Positions 57,701-64,000 of a DNA stretch of 64,000 nt are shown here, in pieces (the stretch's first letter is position 1; the number at the start of each line of letters is the position of its first letter). The translations under genes and the position numbers were made by a program. Source of the stretch: Tretioscincus oriximinensis (Eukaryota; Chordata; Lepidosauria; Squamata; Gymnophthalmidae); NCBI GenBank assembly GCA_022410635.1, contig JAJVDF010000044.1, positions 2,440,095 through 2,504,094 on the forward strand, given 5' to 3'. Under the pieces are notes generated by a model that had not been told where the DNA came from, searched no databases, and saw only the letters and a program-made list of their open reading frames with translations.

Positions 57701-60700
57701 ACTATCAATATAATGACAGATTACTGATGTCAACTATTCCAATACATTATACAAGAGGGAAGTCACAATAGTAGGTAAGTATTTTAGCAGATTTTCACTC
57801 CAACGTATAATAACATTTAGTAGACTTTATAATTTTCTCAAACACATTCATGCAGTAGTAGAAATTATCTAGCACAAAGCAAATTTATCTGAGAATGAGT
57901 TTCTTTATCAGAAGCCACACAGTTAAAATAAGCCTTTTCCAGTATTCAATTTATATTTTCTTAAGAGGTATTTGGCAAAATCAAATACTGTATAGAACAA
58001 GTAATATCAGCACAATATTTTATTCTTGTTAGGAGTGCTATTTACATGTCTGCAATACCTAATCAGCTTATGCTGTTTGCCACTGCTGGAAAATCCACCC
58101 AATGTCTATGGCAGGCCACATGGGAATTCTGACCAATCAGCTTGAGTCATATATTTTATCTAAGAATTTCATCCAAATAACCTGCACCAGATCACCTGAG
58201 AACTTCAGCCAATCATCATAAGCCATCTGTCTTCCCTCTGGATTTTGCCCAATCAACTATATGGCAGACAACGTCTAATAATGGTCAGACACACCTGGCT
58301 GGGCCTGACGATTACAACAATAGCAACGGGATTTCAAACATTTACACAACTGATTGGTTCATTAAAATATTTTAAGTTCAGTTTTACTTTACTGTATTTT
58401 TACCACCATTAGAACACATGCACAAATTACATACACACAGAGAGTACAAAATCCAGTTAGCCCAAACATTTAATAGCAATCCTTTAAAAGTATGAAGTTG
58501 TAATCTAGCTAATTAAATCGAACCTTTTGGAAACTTCCTACACTTTTTGCTTATAGCCATTTCTTTCAAAAATAGCACATGCTATAGATAAGCCCATCTT
58601 TGCTTCACTGAACATATTTTTAAGGGCTTCTTCAATCTTAACTCACCATTAATGACATTTCTGTGGTTGTATGCATCCATATGTTTACCTTACATATAAA
58701 GCTGTGAGGATGCACACATTTAAGATTGTGTTATATTTATTCCTTGTTAATGTTTAATAGCAAAGAAAACACCAGCAGGTTGACTTTGGACATTTACCTG
58801 GTACTGTAACATTTCTAGCCGTTTATCTGTGAATTCAAATAGGGCCAATGTTGTCTTCATCATATGAAGTGAATTCACCATAAAGGTTGCCATGTCAGCA
58901 GATCCTAAGTTACTGGCGGACACAGTACACATCTGCAGAAGGGGATCGAGCACACACGAAAGCACCTAAAGGTAAGAAGGGAAAGATAGAATAGAGCTCA
59001 TGTAAATGCATCTTTCTCTAGAAAGCTACATCTTTCTCTAGAAAGCTACACGGGCATGGCAGAAGTAAAGAGAAAGCAAAGCATAATGCTCTTATCAGTT
59101 GTGCTGATAAGAGAATAAGAATATTGATTTTTATTTTTACCAATTTACATTCATTTGTGCCTTACTAATTCACATCGCAGCGATCGGCCTTCCAACCAAT
59201 CACCATGATGTGGGGATTGTAACCCTGCCCCCGTGACTCTAGACCCGCCCCGCTGCGGCCTGTCCACCTTCCGCTCCAAAGCATCCAAAACATGCCCACG
59301 GCACAACCCAGGCCCAGTCACTGTAGCTCACCTTGGCACTGTCCAGCAGCAGTGTCAACCACTCTATCCCTCACCCACATTTTTGCGGGTCTTGCCTAGC
59401 AGAAGAAGAACCGAGTTTTTATACCCCGCTCTTTTCCAGAGCAGCTTACAGGGATAATTTTCGCTTACATCCTATTCTTACATCTTATTCTATCTTCCCC
59501 ACCAGGTTAATGATAGTATTCATTTACTTAACTGAAATGCAGATTACAAATTTGCATTTCTTTCAAATAGCTGAATTGGCTAGAGCTGCAGGCTAGTAGA
59601 AGGCGCTCACTCCTCTCCACGTCCGACAAAGGGCTTTGAAACCCAATCTCTCAGATGAAAGACCGTCTCCTTAGTGTCTGAGCCATTCATGCCTATGGCC
59701 ATTTGGGGTTTTGCCTAGCGTTCAAAATAACTTCTAGACATTATAAAAGTATTTTAGGCAAGCTGTGGTTTTCTTTCTCGGAATTTTTTGTGCCATCAGA
59801 GTTGACGGCCTATGTTTGGAGCAGTTTCTTCTTTGACTCCCACCAGGAAAAGACATAGTTTTTAGATGAAATATTTCACCAGTTTGCAAAAAAGGACAGT
59901 AACTTTAAGGTAACTTTATATCAAACTGTAAACTTTATCAGTGTTATGTTGGAAAACCGGGATGCCATTAACTGGTAACTTACTTGTACAAAATCAGCTT
60001 GACGAGTATCAAGAGGAATAACACAAGAGTCGTGGGATGCTAGAACCTCGCGTAGCAAGACTAGTGTTTGATTTAATGCAGAACTCGGGCCTAGATCTGC
60101 AGGTGGTAGTTCAACCTATAACAAGTGAAAACCTTTAGTTCTTTTCAGGATAATTATTAGGTTGCCTCCAGACAGCACCTAATTTTATTTAGCAGTATTC
60201 TAAAAAACAGTACTTCCAGAATAATCACCAGCTACCCAAACAACCATGTAGGGCAAATGAAAGCACTTGCCTAGTCCGATTGCTTGTGATGTGAACCACA
60301 AAATGCATGCATCCAGATACCTTGAAGTGTAATCGTGTCTGCTTGGTCACCATTTTAGGTCCAATGTGCAGTGGCCATTTCCAAAATGACAGATCCTGGG
60401 AGAAACTAATTGACTGCCATTGAATCTGCTGCCACCTCTGGCCAGATATTGCCACTGCAGTAAAAACTGCTGTTTTACTATTCATTGCCATTAAATTTTG
60501 CTCCAACCTCTGGCCAGATCTTGTCATTGTGGTAAAAAAAAAGGTCAATGTATTGGTATTTATTCACCAGCTCTTTTCTGCCAGTTAGTACCAAAAAATT
60601 AAAATTGAATAAAAATAAAACCATTTGGTTCAGAATTTTTTTCTTCTTATTTTCCTCCTCTGAAACCTAGGTGTGTCTTATGGTCAGGTGCGAGTATTTA

Positions 60701-62723
60701 AACTATTTTTTGCTTGAGACCAAGCAATACATCTATATTGTCATTCTAGGAGACTTACAGTCCTCCCAAACATTCTACTCTCCAAAGGTCACATCCAGCC
60801 TTTCCCTTCTCACTACCAAACTTTTGGTGAAGGCATGTATAAACAGTGATGTTGCAAAATAAGTTCTCAATATGCAAAAAAGCATTGCATACACAAAAAA
60901 ACTGCACGCATAAATATGTGTGAAGCCCCAAAATCTACACTACAGAACCAGAGTAGTTTTCCAGCTATAACACAGTCCCTTTTATAATCTGGTCTAAGAC
61001 CCTTTGGATGAATGGGCATTGGCAGGGTCCAAACATTTAGACCAATATTCACTTGAGTTTCTTATGTTTGAACAAGTAAACAACCAATAGTCACTTATAA
61101 CAGCCTTATTAACCCTATAACGCCTACGGCAAAATGCCAATCTTGACAGATGACTGTGTCCTTGAAACAAACCTTATCCATCAGTTTACTTGCATGGAGG
61201 CTCAAGTTGTTGAAGAATATCTTTTTACTCAGAAGATGCATTTCTTCTATTGTAGTTAACAACATAGCTGCACTGTTTCCAACAATATTACTGAAAATCG
61301 GAAAGAAAAACGACTAAGACACATTTAATGGCACCCAAATGACACATATCAATTCCTATAAAATAAAGAGTGTTTAATAAACACTAAATGCTAGGAATAT
61401 ATAATTACTTTAAAAGCAAATAACATACATGGTTACGTACATCCTAAAGATAGAATTAAATCCCTTTTTGAAATTACACATATTTATCATATATGCGAAA
61501 AGGGAATAAAACAAAGGAAATAAAAAATTCTCCTTACAAATGTATGTTCTATCAGATCTTGGAATACAATTGTTCATAAGTATGTATAGGGTTCAGTCTA
61601 TGTTTACCTGATAGTATGATGGTAGAATTTAAGGAGATTAGAGATTTTATACAGCAAGACTGCTCCTGGCTCAGCTACAATTACTTGTTCAATTCTAACC
61701 TAGAGAAACAGGTTGCCAAAAAAAACCCCAAGAGCAAAAGATTAACCAACACAGATTTTTAACATGGGATATAAGAACAAAACAAACCTAAAAATCAGCT
61801 GTAAGAAAGTGTTATGTATATAAGAATACAGCAGTAAGGCTTTTTGCCATATTTTAGGGAACAGCCTCTGGGAACCATCCCCACCCATTCACTAACTGGG
61901 GACTAATTCCTGCCTTTTGTATTCCTCCACCACTATCAAACAATAGGGGGTATTGCACAAATACTTTACAAGAAGTAATAGCATTACATAAAAAAGCAGT
62001 GGCAAATACAGTAATAGGAACCCTGGGGCAGTGGGGTTTTGGCATTGTCTCCCACTGTCTGCCTGGCATTGTGGTTGGCAACACTACTACCATCTATCAT
62101 GGTTGGAATGAGGCTGTATCTTCCAGTATGCTGCCCAGGTCCAACCCCCAAAATAACAATCATCTTATGTTCTTATCTGTCTGGGATGGTGTAACGAATC
62201 CTGCTTTGAGCAGGGGGTTGGATCCGATGACCCTGGAGGTCCCTTCCAACTCTATGATTCATAATGATGCCTGAAGAGTGACACCATGCATCTCCATAAG
62301 TGCAGTGTTGCTTCCTAGTGTTTCTGAACTGGTCAGCCACAACACGAGTGGGAGCTTAAAACAGGTCACAAGGCAATAGAGATATTTATTTTCCAGACCG
62401 CAGAGAAAAAGGCACCACTGGCTACCACTGATAAAAGCATAATACCCCAGGAATGTGTAATGATTCTGAATTATCTCCTAGAAAAATCTCAGAGGTTAAT
62501 TACTGAACTTAAATAACTTGCAATTCACTGGTTTATATAATAGCTTTTGTAGCAAACTGAATGCAGGGAATACATGTCTGTTGTCATTATAAATTTCTCT
62601 TCATAATCCTATAAAATACTTTTGGACAATAAATGCTATAAAATCAGATTATTATTACCTTAAGAGGCCTGCAGACACCTTCTGTTATGTGTCCAATTAC
62701 TTCCTGCATATTTTCCTCCACTC
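51557..62723 (-). CDS. COG6: COG6, conserved oligomeric Golgi complex subunit 6 (3' part, nine exons)
   Basis: COG6 is a lobe-B subunit of the COG vesicle-tethering complex (CATCHR family). It works on the cytosolic face of the Golgi in retrograde traffic that recycles glycosylation enzymes. Nine exons can be joined on the minus strand: 62659-62723, 61608-61699, 61173-61290, 59984-60115, 58798-58965, 57427-57534, 55413-55466, 53729-53808 and 51557-51704. Their lengths sum to 965 bp, that is 2 bases of a split Gly codon plus 320 codons plus the stop. All eight introns are GT..AG and every split codon is restored in frame. The product matches human COG6, as I recall it, from about residue 337 to the end without indels. 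No in-frame stop or frameshift is seen, so it looks like a functional gene. The first roughly 336 residues and the promoter lie beyond the right edge. No other known gene gives this residue order. Confidence 0.97.
52415..52706 (-). mobile_element. Type-B SINE in last COG6 intron, sense -
   Basis: Tail AGAAGAAAAAAGAATAA, then TTGGATTTTTATACCCCACC, CACATTGTGGTAGTACCTAT, TAGGTTGGCTGAAGCTGAGG. The reversed head on the minus strand is ATGGTGGTGCAGAGGTTAAG. Same transcriptional sense as COG6. Confidence 0.85.
53729..53808 (-). CDS. COG6: COG6 exon (80 bp, about residues 583-609)
   Basis: Starts after attatcag with [20 protein letters not shown], continues LLSTTL, and ends with two bases (AA) of a split Lys codon before GTAAGC. 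Human COG6 has [20 protein letters not shown] then LLSATVK. The split Lys codon is completed by the first base (G) of the terminal exon. Confidence 0.95.
54529..55254 (-). mobile_element. Solo retroviral LTR in COG6 intron, perfect 5-bp target duplication
   Basis: The 726-bp unit runs TGTGGCGACC..GGACGCCACA (TG..CA, with a short inverted end TGTGGCG/CGCCACA) and is flanked by GTAAC at 54524-54528 and 55255-55259. On the minus strand it has two GC boxes (GGGGCGTGGC, about 55128-55170), CCAAT (about 55110), a TATA-like AAATAAAAGG (about 55075) and AATAAA (54783-54788), so U3-R-U5 runs in the same sense as COG6. No internal retroviral genes, hence a solo LTR formed by recombination. Confidence 0.92.
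55413..55466 (-). CDS. COG6: COG6 small exon (54 bp, about residues 565-582)
   Basis: Phase-0 micro-exon of 18 codons, [18 protein letters not shown], between acceptor tttttag and donor ATG|GTAAGA. The human counterpart is GSLANMPNLDSVTLKAAM, so about 8 of 18 residues differ, far more than in neighbouring exons. The length is exactly conserved. The end of a solo retroviral LTR lies only 159 bp downstream, in the next intron. Confidence 0.9.
56160..56345 (+). repeat. R4-like repeat in COG6 intron
   Basis: GCTAACACATGACAATGCAG, AATCGCATACTGAGCATGCT, CAACATTTGTTTGTTCC, parallel to 33095-33160. Confidence 0.55.
57081..57268. mobile_element. Pogo/Tigger-like MITE, copy 2, in COG6 intron
   Basis: TA|CAGTTGAAACCCCTTTATAG..TTTATAATGAGGTTTCACC. 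Internal TATAACAAA and TTATATCA repeats. Shorter than the 14359 copy. The right border is slightly altered. Confidence 0.75.
57427..57534 (-). CDS. COG6: COG6 exon (108 bp, about residues 529-564)
   Basis: Phase-0 exon of 36 codons after ttttag: [20 protein letters not shown] then [16 protein letters not shown], donor CAG|GTAAGC. Human COG6 has GLSYIYNTVQQHKPEQ at the end, so four residues differ in the last sixteen while the first twenty are identical as I recall them. Too short to appear as a long ORF. Found by reverse-strand translation between the flanking exons. Confidence 0.96.
58091..58275. repeat. Degenerate ~37-bp tandem repeat carrying CCAAT cores
   Basis: CCAAT/CCAAA cores at 58099, 58133, 58173, 58209 and 58249 (spacings 34, 40, 36, 40), each preceded by a GAATT/GAACTT-like or similar stretch. 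Located in the COG6 intron between the 58798 and 57427 exons. Confidence 0.5.
58798..58965 (-). CDS. COG6: COG6 exon (168 bp, about residues 473-528)
   Basis: Phase-0 exon of 56 codons, beginning [20 protein letters not shown] and ending RLEMLQYQ before the donor CAG|GTAAAT. The acceptor is ctttag. Nearly identical to human COG6, with differences such as His for Tyr in NSLHMMK and Tyr for Phe near the end. The minus-strand reading frame runs into the intron beyond the donor (VNVQSQP..), and those residues are not part of the protein. This is the exon that first identified the gene. Confidence 0.98.
59009..59050. repeat. 20-bp tandem duplication
   Basis: CATCTTTCTCTAGAAAGCTA occurs twice in a row. 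Each unit contains the palindrome TTTCTCTAGAAA. Confidence 0.9.
59089..59113. repeat. Perfect 10-bp hairpin of two GATA-type sites
   Basis: CTCTTATCAG, loop TTGTG, CTGATAAGAG, about 125 bp upstream of the COG6 exon at 58798-58965. Contains TGATAA on both strands. Confidence 0.85.
59401..59690 (-). mobile_element. Type-B SINE in COG6 intron, sense -
   Basis: AGAAGAAGAACCGAGTTTTT, ATACCCCGCTCTTTTCCAGA, TTCCCCACCAGGTTAATGAT and GGGCTTTGAAACCCAATCTC. The tail is only three AAG units, showing the unexpanded state. Confidence 0.85.
59984..60115 (-). CDS. COG6: COG6 exon (132 bp, about residues 429-472)
   Basis: Phase-0 exon. The acceptor is ttatag. It encodes [20 protein letters not shown] and continues [24 protein letters not shown]. 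The donor is CAA|GTAAGT, a strong consensus. Human COG6 has [20 protein letters not shown] here, so identity is high. Forty-four codons, no stop. Confidence 0.97.
60420..60540. repeat. 72-bp tandem duplication in COG6 intron
   Basis: TTGAATCTGCTGCCACCTCT..GGCCAGATATTGCCACTG..GTAAAAA is repeated as TTAAATTTTGCTCCAACCTC..TGGCCAGATCTTGTCATTG..GTAAAAA. The 107-aa minus ORF here is not COG6 coding. Confidence 0.75.
61173..61290 (-). CDS. COG6: COG6 exon (118 bp, about residues 389-428)
   Basis: The first base completes the split Ser codon. The exon then encodes [20 protein letters not shown] followed by [19 protein letters not shown]. The acceptor is tttcag and the donor is AAG|GTTTGT, the weakest donor in the set but still GT. 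Human COG6 has [20 protein letters not shown] here, so there are a few conservative changes. The upstream intron is only 317 bp. Confidence 0.96.
61608..61699 (-). CDS. COG6: COG6 exon (92 bp, about residues 359-388)
   Basis: It starts after ctctag with [20 protein letters not shown] and continues through [10 protein letters not shown], then two bases (AG) of a Ser codon before the donor GTAAAC. The residues match human COG6 exactly over this stretch as I recall it, making it the best conserved exon in the window. The split Ser codon is completed by the first base of the exon at 61290. Confidence 0.96.
62180..62265 (+). mobile_element. CR1 3' end in COG6 intron
   Basis: GAGCAGGGGGTTGGATCCGA, TGACCCTGGAGGTCCCTTCC, AACTCTATGATTC. 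Confidence 0.88.
62659..62723 (-). CDS. COG6: COG6 exon (65 bp, about residues 337-358)
   Basis: The minus strand reads polypyrimidine..ccag, then GA completing a split Gly codon, then [20 protein letters not shown] and a final Lys, ending AAG before GTAATA. Human COG6 has [21 protein letters not shown] here. The exon is 2 + 63 nt, so the previous exon, outside the window, must end with one base of a Gly codon. This is the most 5' exon I can find. I searched 62724-64000 by eye for the preceding SEKEHLEALLKHVTTQ segment and did not see it. Confidence 0.95.
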
Positions 62724-62957
62724 CTGGAAGGAAAAAGAAGACAACTACTAGGCTTTGGGACTTTTAGACCCAAAATAACAATAACCCAAACAATTGATTA
62801 TAACATAGTGCTTTTAAAAAGACATTAACAACAGAATACTAGCAAATCAGCAATGACTGCATGTTGAACCCACACTAGATTAATCAACATTTATAAAGAT
62901 GCTGCATTCAGACACATTTACCTCAGGGCTATAGTAGGATTGCCAAATATGCTCAAG

Positions 62958-63289
62958 CAGAGGGGGAGCCAGGCTCCCGGGGGCACCAGGGCAGAAGACT
63001 TATGCCCCCCCCTCCTGCTCAGCTTCCTACCTTACATCTTAAAGTCTTCAGCGACATGCGGTGAGCCTTCTAGCTGATTACACTGCATATGTGCCAACAG
63101 GCAGTTCACTGATTACTGCTTGTTGGTGTGTGTGTATGCGGCATAATCAGCTGGAAGACTTGCTGTGTGTTGCTGAAGACTTTAAAATGTCAGGTAAAAA
63201 CCAGGNNNNNNNNNNNNNNNNNNNNNNNNNNNNNNNNNNNNNNNNNNNNNNNNNNNNNNNNNNNNNNNNNGGAGCAGGTAATGCCTGTG
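62958..63289. mobile_element. Foldback hAT-like element containing the assembly gap
   Basis: Perfect 8-bp target duplication TGCTCAAG at 62950-62957 and 63290-63297. Ends CAGAGG..CCTGTG (5 of 6 inverted match). Inside, two arms of about 70 nt pair: CTTAAAGTCTTCAGCGACAT..CTAGCTGATTACACTGCATA against TATGCGGCATAATCAGCTGG..TTGCTGAAGACTTTAAAATG. The GC-rich outer part of the left arm (62960-63010) has its partner hidden in the N gap. Located in a COG6 intron. Confidence 0.8.
63206..63270. other. 65-N assembly gap
   Basis: Run of N inside the palindromic element above. The apparent ORFs spanning it are meaningless. Confidence 0.99.
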
Positions 63290-63297
63290 TGCTCAAG

Positions 63298-64000
63298 TAA
63301 GTTTCTGCTTTATAAGGATTATATCACGTAGTACTGCAATAGTGGGGAAAAGAACTATCAACCACATTTCCCCAACACAGTAATAATGAGCCACATAACT
63401 GGACATTGCGGCATGCACGTGTGACAGAAACAGAATTCCCAGATACTTTTCATCAGCAGTATACCCAGCTATGCACTAGAGTACTACAGAGACAGGCTTG
63501 TTACATTGAGAGCCACTTGGCAATGACCATAACTGCATTTTAGGCAAGTTGTTATTTTGCTTGTTTTGTGATTTAATGTTAATTGTTATTATTTTTTTCT
63601 TTTAAAGACTATATTTTCCACAGCTTAGAAAGGTTTGTTCTCAAGAACAAACAGATGAAATATATCAAGTTAGTGGACACATCATGATTATCAAAATAAC
63701 TGTGTTTTATGCAGGCAAAGACTGATATTTTATTTAAAGACTATTATTTCCCATCGCTCAGAAAAGTTTGTCCTCAAGAACAACAGGTGAAATATATCAC
63801 AATAGCCGTAAGAACAACAGTTCTACTGGAATGGCCTCAAATACTTTCTTTTCTATGGATCTTCTATATATTTCTGAACACAATCCATATTCCACCACCC
63901 TTCTCACATTGTTACAATATGTGTAGAGAGAACAACATCCAGTGAAATAACAGCCAATCACTCCCCATCGTGCACAATACTTCGTAATATTTAATACACT
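63298..64000. other. COG6 intron, no exon seen
   Basis: AT-rich. 63600-63680 and 63715-63800 share an imperfect duplicated segment (GACTATATTTTCCACAGCTT / GACTATTATTTCCCATCGCT, then AGAAAGGTTTGTTCTCAAGA / AGAAAAGTTTGTCCTCAAGA), about 112 bp apart. Confidence 0.6.

Noticed and set aside
60225..60548. 107-aa minus-strand ORF next to COG6 exons
   Set aside because: It lies in an intron. The COG6 reading frame passes directly from the 61173 exon to the 59984-60115 exon without it. It contains a 72-bp tandem duplication.
63061..63331. ORFs across the N run
   Set aside because: Residues are undefined X. The region is a palindromic element with a gap.

Overview
The window looks like nuclear DNA of a reptile, most likely a squamate (lizard). 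The evidence is one split vertebrate gene, many CR1-type LINE tails with (TTCTTATG)n or (ATTCTATG)n ends, tRNA-derived SINEs with pyrimidine-rich tails, several non-autonomous DNA transposon families, retroviral LTRs, and scattered single N bases from a draft assembly.

The only protein-coding gene I can support is COG6, on the minus strand. Nine consecutive 3'-terminal coding exons lie between 51557 (stop codon) and 62723. They encode about the last 320 residues of a protein of about 657 aa. All nine have consistent phases, and all eight introns have GT..AG borders. The 5' half of the gene lies beyond 64000. COG6 is a lobe-B subunit of the conserved oligomeric Golgi complex, which tethers vesicles in retrograde intra-Golgi traffic. 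In mammals, from memory, the DNA 3' of COG6 is a long gene-poor interval leading to FOXO1. The gene-free 1-51 kb part fits that, but no FOXO1 sequence is visible.

Layout: 1-51.2 kb is intergenic. It is dominated by (a) nine copies of a strongly palindromic, TA-flanked foldback MITE of about 180-250 bp; (b) a second TA-flanked foldback family; (c) two 188-bp hAT copies and one 350-bp hAT copy with exact or near-exact 8-bp target duplications; (d) an L1-like 3' end with a 10-bp target duplication; (e) CR1 fragments; (f) three Helitron-like 5' ends; (g) SINEs whose 3' tails have grown into nearly all of the long (AAG)n/(CTT)n/(AAT)n arrays; and (h) two retroviral LTR families. 51.2-64 kb is COG6. 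Its introns carry two SINEs, a 726-bp solo LTR with a perfect 5-bp target duplication, a pogo-like MITE, a CCAAT-bearing degenerate minisatellite and a foldback hAT element that contains the 65-N assembly gap.

No functional tRNA, rRNA, CRISPR or bacterial-type operon is present. Most long ORFs are translations of microsatellites or repeats. The most unusual features are the foldback MITE family, including a doubly nested copy at 29.5 kb and a copy with a duplicated arm end at 13.5 kb; the SINE-tail origin of the microsatellites; the gap inside a palindrome arm; and a GC-rich islet near 46.7 kb that resembles a first exon on the minus strand.
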